This document shows, one piece after another, positions 15,319 to 21,290 of a stretch of DNA of 23,220 nucleotides. Made by a program: the position numbers and the translations under genes. The notes below the pieces were generated by a model. The model was not told where the DNA came from, did no database searches, and saw only the letters and a program-made list of their open reading frames with translations. Positions within the stretch are counted from its first letter, which is position 1, and each line of letters begins with the position of its first letter. This stretch comes from Candidatus Sivonenia alaskensis PMM_0068 (GTDB lineage: Bacteria; Cyanobacteriota; Cyanobacteriia; Gloeobacterales; PMM-0068), in contig CASBPW010000021.1 of assembly GCA_949127685.1 (NCBI GenBank), positions 1-23,220 of the forward strand. The letters run 5' to 3'.

Positions 15319-15483
15319 ATGACTTCCTCGCGACGCAGGGATATTGAAGAGGGCAAGGTCGGATTTGTCCCCTATGCAGAAAAACTGAATGGACGCCTAG
15401 CCATGGTTGGATTTGCAGCCCTCATCATCATCGAAATTGTTTATAGCAAGGGTCTGCTCACCCTGATTGGTTTGAAAGGATAG
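15319..15483 (+). CDS. hli: High-light-inducible protein (one-helix CAB-like)
   Basis: A 54-residue protein. ATG 15319 follows AGGA (15309-15312) by six bases. After a polar N-terminus comes FVPYAEKLNGRLAMVGFAAL (residues about 16-35), containing the ExxNGRxAMxGF chlorophyll-binding signature. A single transmembrane helix follows (about 29-46), then a short C-terminus ending in GLLTLIGLKG. Hli proteins sit in the thylakoid (or, in Gloeobacter, the plasma) membrane, bind chlorophyll and carotenoid, and protect photosystems and newly made chlorophyll under high light. The gene is led by the HLR1-like element and followed, after 66 bases, by an M48 peptidase gene on the same strand. Confidence 0.95.
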   Translation: MTSSRRRDIEEGKVGFVPYAEKLNGRLAMVGFAALIIIEIVYSKGLLTLIGLKG

Positions 15484-15549
15484 AAAAGGGCAAGCCTCAG
15501 TTCCAAGAGATTGTGCCATCCTGGAGAGAGACCGAATTTCCAGAAGAAC

Positions 15550-16389
15550 ATGGGCAAGCGCACCTTTACGAGCCTCACGGCAGAAAATTTTCGTCATCCC
15601 TTGGACAAGCAGGCGACCCAGAGTCTCCAGCAAATTCCAGGGCTTGATTTCTTACTACGCGCTACTTTATTTCCCGTAGCCTCACAATTTTTTCATTTAG
15701 ACAATCTCGCCTCTGCCATTCAGGTCGGCCCGAAGCAACTTTCCAAGCTCTACAGCCTGCACAAAGAAGCCTGTTCTGTATTGGACATCGAAGTTCCTCA
15801 GCTCTATGTACGCCAGAATCCCGTGCCCAATGCCTACACGTTTGCGGTCAACAATCGGCAATCTTTTGTAGTTATTCACACCTCTCTTTTAGAACTTTTG
15901 ACAGAGGAAGAAACCCAGGCCGTCATTGCCCACGAATTAGGTCACCTTAAATGTGAGCATAGTGTCTACTTAACGATTGCCAATCTGCTGATTATGGCAG
16001 CAGGCCAACTTCCACGCATCGGGGTTGTCTTAGAGCGTCCCCTCAGAATGCAGATGTTGGAATGGGTACGCTGTGCCGAGTTTACCTGTGACCGTGCGGC
16101 ACTTCTCGTAGCGCAAGACCCACGAGTCGTCATGTCCCTACTGATGAAGCTTTCTGGCGGCTCTCCTTCTCTGATGGCTGAACTGGATTTGGATAGTTTT
16201 ATTGACCAGGCCCGTCACTATGAAGAATCTTCAAAAGATCCTATGGGCAAAGCTATTCGCCTGGCTCAAACTATAGAGCGGACCCATCCAGTTCCTGTCT
16301 TGCGGGCCAAGGAAATCGACCGCTGGTTTCAGAGTCCAGGCTATAAAAATATCTATGAAGGGGACTATTTAGCTCGCCCAGCCGTCTAG
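15550..16389 (+). CDS. M48 family zinc metallopeptidase
   Basis: 279 residues from ATG 15550 (MGKRTFTSLTAENFRHPLD), the start usual for the cyanobacterial form; an in-frame TTG at 15511 would add 13 residues without family resemblance. The zinc site is visible: HELGH (128-132) inside VIAHELGHLKCEH, with the third ligand Glu177 in RCAEFTCDRAALL. A hydrophobic stretch (about 140-160) after the HExxH may associate with membrane. The family (Ste24/HtpX-like) degrades damaged membrane or secreted proteins; the cyanobacterial member's substrates are unknown to me. Location after hli suggests, but does not prove, shared light-stress control. It converges on the toxin gene with an 18-base gap. Confidence 0.88.
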   Translation: MGKRTFTSLTAENFRHPLDKQATQSLQQIPGLDFLLRATLFPVASQFFHLDNLASAIQVGPKQLSKLYSLHKEACSVLDIEVPQLYVRQNPVPNAYTFAVNNRQSFVVIHTSLLELLTEEETQAVIAHELGHLKCEHSVYLTIANLLIMAAGQLPRIGVVLERPLRMQMLEWVRCAEFTCDRAALLVAQDPRVVMSLLMKLSGGSPSLMAELDLDSFIDQARHYEESSKDPMGKAIRLAQTIERTHPVPVLRAKEIDRWFQSPGYKNIYEGDYLARPAV

Positions 16390-16407
16390 ACGAAAAATAC
16401 TGGACAC

Positions 16408-16800
16408 TTAATCATCCAGCAGTTGAAAACCTTTCTCTCCCAGTAACTTCTTGTCAAAGGTAATGGTCATGGCACACCCAGCTCCATGGGCGATGACGCC
16501 AATCAGATAATCAGAAAAGCCGGCTCTCCCTGCTTGATACCGTTGCAACGCTTGATAGACAGCACTCTGATTTTCTAGTTCAAACTTTGGAGTTTGCATC
16601 AGTAGCTCTAGCACGTTGCAAATTTCTGTTTTTTCAGATTTATAGGCTCGCCTAAGTACCCACACTAATTCGCACAACACGATATTACTGAGAAAGCAAA
16701 CCTGATCATCGGCCTGAATCACTTCTGCCGCTTGCTGATACTGCCCTGGGTCATCCTGAGTAAAGTATCTCACCAAGACATTGGTATCAATCCCAATCAC
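16408..16800 (-). CDS. PIN-domain toxin (VapC-like ribonuclease)
   Basis: A 130-residue PIN protein. The start at GTG 16800 is chosen because AGAGG is six bases upstream; in-frame GTG 16806 and TTG 16815 are alternatives. The acidic active site is complete: Asp5 in GIDTNVLVRY, Glu44 in LCELVWVL, Asp97 in FSDYLIG and Asp116 in ITFDKKLL. PIN toxins are Mg-dependent RNases that cut tRNA or rRNA and are neutralised by the partner antitoxin. The gene overlaps the antitoxin by 14 bases, a standard arrangement of coupled translation. The RNA target cannot be predicted from sequence. Confidence 0.9.
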   Translation of the reverse strand: MIGIDTNVLVRYFTQDDPGQYQQAAEVIQADDQVCFLSNIVLCELVWVLRRAYKSEKTEICNVLELLMQTPKFELENQSAVYQALQRYQAGRAGFSDYLIGVIAHGAGCAMTITFDKKLLGEKGFQLLDD

Positions 16801-17032
16801 GTGCACCCTCTGCAATGGCTTGTTCCATTTCCTCCAAGCTCACCACTTTCATCCCCGGTCTATGGAGAATGCCGGCTAGTCCTTCTATAGGAACATTCAG
16901 AGGGATAATCCTCGTGGTGCCATCCTCTTCCAGTACAAACCGGACTTTACTCCCTGCTCCTAGCTTTAAGTGCTGTCGCACACTCTTTGGAACAGTAATT
17001 TGCCCTTTGGAAGTCATAGTAGCGATATCCAT
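16787..17032 (-). CDS. AbrB/SpoVT-type antitoxin (VapB-like)
   Basis: 81 residues. The N-terminal swapped-hairpin AbrB domain begins MDIATMTSKGQITVPKSVRQ, followed by LGAGSKVRFVLEEDG (about 24-38). The C-terminal half (GLAGILHRPG, then an acidic helix SLEEMEQAIAEGARDWD) is the usual toxin-binding tail. AbrB-type antitoxins bind the promoter palindrome as dimers and autorepress. Ribosome-binding site AAGGA lies five bases before ATG 17032. It is the upstream gene of the pair. Confidence 0.92.
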   Translation of the reverse strand: MDIATMTSKGQITVPKSVRQHLKLGAGSKVRFVLEEDGTTRIIPLNVPIEGLAGILHRPGMKVVSLEEMEQAIAEGARDWD

Positions 17033-17035
17033 TGC

Positions 17036-17086
17036 ATTCCTTACTTTTTCGCAGGCTAATATTCCTTACTAAGTATAGCGCATACT
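17036..17086 (-). promoter_or_regulatory. Promoter/operator region of the toxin-antitoxin pair
   Basis: AGTAT (17072-17076) and ATACT (17082-17086) form a 15-bp palindrome around AGCGC. On the minus strand its distal arm is part of TATACT, a good -10 hexamer. A 10-bp direct repeat ATTCCTTACT (17036-17045 and 17061-17070; GTAAGGAAT on the coding strand) spans the leader, the proximal copy carrying the antitoxin ribosome-binding site. This is the layout expected of an autoregulated operon. No good -35 is visible. Confidence 0.5.
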
Positions 17087-17123
17087 CTATGGGCTGTTTA
17101 GCCCTCCTTAAGGAACCTGTTTT

Positions 17124-17273
17124 GGTCGCAACGTGGTGAAGGGAGTCACTCTCGCCGATGGTTCATATCATGAGGCAGATTTAGTTGTTTCTATCGGTGA
17201 TTAGGCCAATACCTCTATGAAGCTGATTGACCCGAAGTATCGTCTGATTAATCAGACGATGCGGAAACTGGTT
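17124..17273 (+). pseudogene. Remnant of a CrtI-type phytoene desaturase/FAD oxidoreductase
   Basis: One frame encodes GRNVVKGVTLADGSYHEADL (from 17124), then VVSIGD, an in-frame TAG at 17202-17204, then ANTSMKLIDPKYRLINQ and TMRKL. This resembles the middle of CrtI-like desaturases, where GV.LADG..HEADIVVSN.D is followed by a Tyr-Arg-containing segment and a basic helix. The similarity fades after about 17270, and there is no start, FAD-binding N-terminus or C-terminus, so only about 50 codons remain. CrtI-type desaturation is known from Gloeobacter. Identification is from memory of the family; another phytoene-dehydrogenase-like oxidoreductase is possible. Confidence 0.55.
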
Positions 17274-17541
17274 TCTTTGACCTCGATTGACCGAAAAACA
17301 TATTCATTGGCATCAGTAGGCGGGCCTGGAATTAAATTAAATAGTAGAGCAGGAGACTGCAAAAATAACTGGTAGAAAAGGTATCGCGGCGCATGAATAG
17401 GTGATGAGTAGACCTTAAACCTTACGTGCTCAGAGGACTTATGCAAAGCCCTCTAATCGCCCAAAGTTGGGGGGCCGGGGGGCACTTAATCAATGTTCGC
17501 TCTCTGACACCAGAACAGCGCTAGCCGCATACCCTTTAAGA
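17274..17541. other. Gene-poor stretch before gatB
   Basis: No ORF with a plausible start and ribosome-binding site is visible on either strand. The only oddity is a G-rich run, six G, CC, six G (17469-17482). The stretch may be further decayed sequence from the oxidoreductase remnant. Confidence 0.5.
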
Positions 17542-17557
17542 TGGAGTAGATACTCCA
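17542..17557. promoter_or_regulatory. 16-bp palindrome in the gatB leader
   Basis: TGGAGTA, GA, TACTCCA: perfect 7-bp arms around two bases. The last base overlaps the start of the gatB ribosome-binding sequence AAGGA (17557-17561). It is too tightly spaced for a stable RNA hairpin without opening inner pairs, so a protein-binding site is as likely. Confidence 0.4.
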
Positions 17558-17568
17558 AGGAATCTGCG

Positions 17569-19080
17569 ATGACGGTTGCATCCCCCACGAAGACAGTCTA
17601 CGAAATGGTGATTGGTCTTGAAGTCCATGCCCAACTCAGCACCAAAACCAAAATCTTCTGTGGCTGCTCCACTCAGTTTGCAGCACCTCCGAATACAAAT
17701 ATTTGCCCCGTGTGTACTGGGCAGCCGGGGGTCTTACCCGTTCTAAACAAACGCGTTCTCGAATATGCTCTCAAAGCAGGGTTGGCGCTTAATTGTCAGA
17801 TTGCTCCCAAGGGCCTGAGCAAATTTGACCGTAAACAGTATTTTTACCCTGACCTGCCCAAGAACTATCAGGTCTCCCAGTACGATTTGCCGATCTGTGA
17901 GCATGGCTGGATTGAGATTCCGCTGGAGAACGGCATTGATATGAAGCGGATTGGCATCACGCGCATTCATATGGAAGAAGATGCTGGAAAACTAGTGCAT
18001 GGCAGTGGCGACCGACTTTCTAATTCTCCCTACTCATTGGTGGACTACAACCGTTCTGGGATGGCCCTGTTGGAGATCGTTTCCGAACCGGATATTCGCA
18101 CCGCCTATGAGGCGGCTACCTATGTGCAAGAGCTGCGTAAAGTGTTGCGCTACCTGGGCGTATGCGACGGCAACATGCAAGAAGGTTCTATGCGCTGCGA
18201 TGTGAATATCTCCGTGCGGCCTGTCGGTCGCGAAGCCTTCGGCACTAAAACCGAAATCAAAAACATGAGTTCCTTCAATGCGATTCAACGCGCTATTGAA
18301 TATGAATTCGTCCGTCAGGTCCGGGTTTTAAGCAGCGACCCCAGCGAACTAGATCCCACTGATACCGATGATATGATTCGCCAGGAAACCCGCCTCTGGG
18401 ATGAAAATCTCCAGAAAACCACTTCAATGCGACTGAAAGAAGGGTCTGATGACTACCGCTATTTCCCTGAACCGGATCTGGTTCCGATTCAAGTGAGTGC
18501 AGACTTGCTCGATACCTACAGATCGCAAATGCCTGAATTGCCCCATGCCAAGCGGGGGCGCTACCGTGAGGACTTTGGGCTTTCTCCCTATGATGCGAAC
18601 TACCTTACCGAAGAGCAAGAAACTTCCCAGTACTATGAGGCCGCTCTAGCAGCAGGGGCAGAACCAAAGGCCGCCGCCAACTGGATCATGAGTGACATTG
18701 CTAAGTTTCTCAATGATTCTGGTCGAACAATCACAGACCAACCTTTTACCCCTGAATCTTTGGCAGAACTCACCCAGTTAATCGCCGGAGGAACGATTAG
18801 TTCCAAGATTGCCAAAGATATCTTGCCTGAACTTCTAGAGAAAGGGGGTTCTCCTAAAACTCTAGTAGAAGCGAAAGGACTTACCCAAATTTCAGACCAG
18901 GGACAACTAGAAGCCTTGGTCCAAGAAGTTATTGAGGCGAACCCTACCCAAGTAGAACAATACCGTGCCGGCAAAACAAAAATATTTGGTTTCTTTGTCG
19001 GTCAAGCTATGGCCAGAACCAAAGGACGGGCGGCTCCTGAACTGATTAATGAGTTGCTCAAAGCCAGGTTAGATAGCTAA
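17569..19080 (+). CDS. gatB: Asp-tRNA(Asn)/Glu-tRNA(Gln) amidotransferase subunit B
   Basis: GatB is the kinase/amidase-coupling subunit of GatCAB, which converts Glu-tRNA(Gln) (and Asp-tRNA(Asn)) to the amidated form in the cytosol. It has 503 residues from ATG 17569, chosen for AAGGA seven bases upstream; the frame is open to 17467 but that extension has no family resemblance. Features: VIGLEVHAQL (14-23); the zinc-site cysteines Cys31, Cys33, Cys46 and Cys49 (CGCS ... CPVC); FYPDLPKNYQVSQYD; HMEEDAGK; and a C-terminal YqeY/tRNA-binding domain ending in FGFFVGQAM and GRAAPELINELL. It is intact and of normal length. Its stop overlaps the convergent tatC stop by four bases. Confidence 0.96.
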   Translation: MTVASPTKTVYEMVIGLEVHAQLSTKTKIFCGCSTQFAAPPNTNICPVCTGQPGVLPVLNKRVLEYALKAGLALNCQIAPKGLSKFDRKQYFYPDLPKNYQVSQYDLPICEHGWIEIPLENGIDMKRIGITRIHMEEDAGKLVHGSGDRLSNSPYSLVDYNRSGMALLEIVSEPDIRTAYEAATYVQELRKVLRYLGVCDGNMQEGSMRCDVNISVRPVGREAFGTKTEIKNMSSFNAIQRAIEYEFVRQVRVLSSDPSELDPTDTDDMIRQETRLWDENLQKTTSMRLKEGSDDYRYFPEPDLVPIQVSADLLDTYRSQMPELPHAKRGRYREDFGLSPYDANYLTEEQETSQYYEAALAAGAEPKAAANWIMSDIAKFLNDSGRTITDQPFTPESLAELTQLIAGGTISSKIAKDILPELLEKGGSPKTLVEAKGLTQISDQGQLEALVQEVIEANPTQVEQYRAGKTKIFGFFVGQAMARTKGRAAPELINELLKARLDS

Positions 19081-19862
19081 CGTCCCAAGAGTTTCACGGC
19101 ACCCGCTCCTCCGAAATATAAACCCGAAACCGCACCAGCCAAGAGCATCTGCGTAAGCGGGTCTGTGGACGGGGTAATCACCGCGCCTAAAACCACAGCC
19201 GCCAAGATAATGTAGCGCCAATTGGCGAACATTTGCTTGGAAGAGACTAAACCAGTAACGCCTAGGAGAACTTGGAGCACAGGTATTTCAAAGACCAATC
19301 CAGTACTGAGTAAGATGACAAAAACTAAATCAAAGTATTTATCAATGGTCCAGTATTGTTCTACGACCCCAGCTCCGAAGCTCACAAAGAAGTTCATGGC
19401 AGCAGGAATCATCGCATAGTAAGCAAAGGCCAATCCCAGAGCGAATAATATGCTCGAAGCGATTACCACGGGCAAGACAAAACGCCGTTCCCGGCGGGTT
19501 AAGGCCGGCAGAATAAACTGGATGACTTGATAGAGAATTACCGGAGCGGCCATCAGAATTCCGACGTAGGCCGCTGCTTTAAAAGAAACAAAGAAATATT
19601 CTCCAGGAGCGGTCTGGATGAATTTAACTTTGCCGGCCGGTAGCTGCAAGAAAGAGACGATTTGATTGATAAAGAAAAAGGAGGCCACTGTCGTAACGGT
19701 GACGGCAGCAAGCCCGATGATGACACGTTTGCGTAGTTCATCGAGGTGATCGAACAAGGACATTTCCACTTCGTAGGGGAAGTCCTCGGTCGGGGCGGGA
19801 TCATCCGCAGGCAATCGGGAGGGATCATCCTCTTGCAGGGAGTCAGGGGGAGATTGCGTCAT
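19077..19862 (-). CDS. tatC: Sec-independent (Tat) translocase subunit TatC
   Basis: Membrane receptor for twin-arginine signal peptides in the plasma or thylakoid membrane. It has 261 residues. An acidic, proline-rich N-terminal tail of about 33 residues precedes the signature SLFDHLDELRKRV (35-47). The expected six hydrophobic segments follow, with FIQTAPGEYFFVSFKAAAY, the PALTRRERRFVLP loop and the late AVITPSTDPLTQM. All conserved Tat features I know are present. No TatA/B gene is nearby. The ribosome-binding site is weak. It converges on gatB with overlapping stops. Confidence 0.95.
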   Translation of the reverse strand: MTQSPPDSLQEDDPSRLPADDPAPTEDFPYEVEMSLFDHLDELRKRVIIGLAAVTVTTVASFFFINQIVSFLQLPAGKVKFIQTAPGEYFFVSFKAAAYVGILMAAPVILYQVIQFILPALTRRERRFVLPVVIASSILFALGLAFAYYAMIPAAMNFFVSFGAGVVEQYWTIDKYFDLVFVILLSTGLVFEIPVLQVLLGVTGLVSSKQMFANWRYIILAAVVLGAVITPSTDPLTQMLLAGAVSGLYFGGAGAVKLLGR

Positions 19863-20196
19863 GCCACTGGATTAGCCGGATGCTCTCATTTTAACTTAAC
19901 GCAGCCACCAGAAATTTCTCGTCCGTCTAGCAGGGTGTCTCGGGCCAAGAATCCCAGTAAACTTATGAAGATGCCACACGTAAATTTAGCTTTCAGTGAA
20001 ATAGGACTGAACAGTTTATCACAGTGAAAAAGCACCCTTGCCATGATCCCCATACTGTTATAAGTTTCTTTAAGCTTACTGCTCTTCTCGCGATGACTTT
20101 ACAAAGCCTTATAGAAACAGGCCAGGGCACTTCAGACTCCCCGCTTATGGCTATTTCCAGGAAGTCAAGGCCTTACCGGCCCTAGTGGACATCTCC
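19863..20196. other. Intergenic stretch between tatC and a membrane-protein gene
   Basis: I see no convincing gene or RNA in these bases. A 30-codon ORF from ATG 20093 has no ribosome-binding site. The frame leading into the following gene is open from 20074 without a start codon until GTG 20185, so an unrecognised longer N-terminus or a decayed upstream exten­sion cannot be excluded. Confidence 0.5.
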
Positions 20197-20216
20197 TTGA
20201 TGTATTTTGATGTATT
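20197..20216 (+). repeat. Tandem decamer repeat, TTGATGTATT twice
   Basis: Two perfect, adjacent copies of TTGATGTATT (20197-20206, 20207-20216) lie 22 bases before ATG 20239. Each copy carries a -35-like TTGATG, so they may be promoter elements or a regulator's direct-repeat site. Confidence 0.5.
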
Positions 20217-20238
20217 CAATTTATGTGATATTTACGCT

Positions 20239-20616
20239 ATGGCGGTCCCCTCTGTAGAAAAACGTATCAGTATAGCCAGTACTGTTCTATTTTTCGTCGG
20301 CGCAGGGGTTGCGACGGGCCTCCTAATGCTGCGCCTGTGGCGTAGCTACAACGGTTTAGATTGGTGGCTGAGTGCTTGGGAAAGTTTCTACCTGTCCAAC
20401 TCTGGCCTCTTGATTTGGGCGGCGCTGATCATTCTAGGCTTGTGTGCCGCCAGTCGTTGGCTTCTTCAAGAATTCGTGAACCAGGAGTGGATTCATCCTG
20501 ATGACCAAAGCCTCACCCTTTGCATGATGCAATTTTGGATGGGTGTGAGCTGGGCGATGATTATCTGCTTTGCGATTACAGGCCTTGCGCACTGGCTGCA
20601 GCCAGATCTTCTGTAA
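20239..20616 (+). CDS. Unknown small membrane protein with three hydrophobic segments
   Basis: From ATG 20239 it has 125 residues, beginning MAVPSVEKRISIASTVLFF. Three hydrophobic segments are visible, around residues 12-32 (VLFFVGAGVATGLLMLRLW), 56-77 (LLIWAALIILGLCAASRWLL) and 96-118 (FWMGVSWAMIICFAITGLA). The loops are short; WIHPDDQSLTL lies between the second and third. I do not recognise the family. A GTG at 20185 would add 18 residues but would place the tandem decamer repeat inside the gene; no candidate start has a good ribosome-binding site. Gene reality is supported by length and clear hydrophobic periodicity. Downstream lies the repeat-rich region, so it has no obvious partner. 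Confidence 0.65.
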   Translation: MAVPSVEKRISIASTVLFFVGAGVATGLLMLRLWRSYNGLDWWLSAWESFYLSNSGLLIWAALIILGLCAASRWLLQEFVNQEWIHPDDQSLTLCMMQFWMGVSWAMIICFAITGLAHWLQPDLL

Positions 20617-20639
20617 GAACCTGGCAGTGCCTCCCCTCT

Positions 20640-20816
20640 CAAAATGTCTTGTACGCTCGTCTGAAGTCGGTAGGACTTTGCCATTGCTCCAACAAAGGTT
20701 GAATAAATGGAAACAAAATGTCTGGTACGCACGTCTGAGAACTAGGTCTGAGATAGTAGGGAGGGCTTTGTAATTTCTTCTTCTACGGCAACAATGCTCA
20801 GTTGGATAAATGGAAA
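20640..20816 (+). repeat. Two diverged direct-repeat units sharing three ordered blocks
   Basis: Unit 1 (20640-20713) and unit 2 (20714-20816) share three blocks in the same order. Block A, 25 bases starting CAAAATGTCT, is at 20640 and 20714 (23 of 25 identical). Block B, 16 bases, is at 20665 and 20755 (13 of 16). Block C, GTTGRATAAATGGAAA, is at 20698-20713 and 20801-20816 (15 of 16). Unit 2 has an extra GTCTGAGA duplication (20733-20740, 20746-20753). A third block C variant occurs at 20919-20938. Read in the frame CAA AAT GTC, block A gives QNV(L/W)YARL in both units, suggesting decayed coding sequence. Confidence 0.7.
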
Positions 20817-20930
20817 CTGCGTATAAATACGTATTTACATGTATCCCAAGATGCATGCGTATTCAGAGAGGAAGCATTATCCTTTCCACAAGACTCTATA
20901 TCGCCCACTTTTAAGGAAGTTGAATTGTAA
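20760..20930 (+). pseudogene. Possible decayed gene end
   Basis: A 56-codon open stretch with no start codon of its own reads ...GNNAQLDKWKLRINTYLHV (about 20787-20843), then SQDACVFREEALSFPQDSI, and ends KEVEL with TAA at 20928-20930. It runs through block C of repeat unit 2. That TAA overlaps the next ATG as TAATG, typical of coupled genes. The amino-acid composition looks coding, but an open frame of this length could occur by chance. No family recognised. Confidence 0.3.
20824..20837. repeat. 14-bp perfect palindrome
   Basis: TAAATACGTATTTA, self-complementary across all 14 bases, lies just after repeat unit 2. It shares AAATAC/GTATTT arms with the near-palindrome at 1776-1795, which has one extra central base. 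Confidence 0.5.
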
Positions 20931-21245
20931 TGGAAACAATACCAAATATTGGTGATCTAGTTAAGGAAGTTATCGCTAGTGTTTCTGTCTTCAACAGATC
21001 AGTTGATGTTTACAGCAAGGTTCTATCTGCCTTTACCTGCTAGGCTTAAGAGTTTGCCCTAAGCGCAAACCATATAAACTTACCTGTGCTATACCGTTGC
21101 TGGCAGTGAATACTTTGCCGAAGAATATGAGATAATTGTTGTAAGTGTTCAAAATCCGGTAATAGTATTAGGTTACTTTTACCGATGAGCGGACTTACTA
21201 TATGGCTTTCCTGATCCAAAGGACAGGGAGGTTAACCCTTATTAG
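20930..21245 (+). pseudogene. Probable broken gene: intact start, then frame changes and a stop
   Basis: ATG 20930, ten bases after AAGGAAG (20913-20919), opens a 37-codon ORF beginning METIPNIGDLVKEVIASVSV that ends at TAG 21041-21043. In a different frame, 21078-21185 encodes ...YTVAGSEYFAEEYEIIVVSV, then QNPVIVLGYFYR, a TGA at 21186-21188, and continues ADLLYGFPDPKDREVNPY to TAG 21243-21245. Both parts look coding. The simplest reading is one gene broken by at least one frameshift and one stop. An intact 37-residue peptide gene is the alternative. I do not recognise the family. Confidence 0.4.
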
Positions 21246-21290
21246 CTAATCGCAGTTGTGGGGCATGTTTACCATATGGGAGCAGATAAT

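Noticed and set aside
16408..17086. Toxin-antitoxin pair as part of a larger defence island or mobile element
   Set aside because: No integrase, transposase, terminal repeats or other defence genes are visible on either side.
17469..17482. Six G, CC, six G: possible G-quadruplex
   Set aside because: Only two G-runs separated by two bases; a stable intramolecular quadruplex needs four runs with loops.
20093..20185. 30-codon ORF from ATG 20093
   Set aside because: No RBS and no recognisable product; the peptide ends in a run of basic residues at a TAG.
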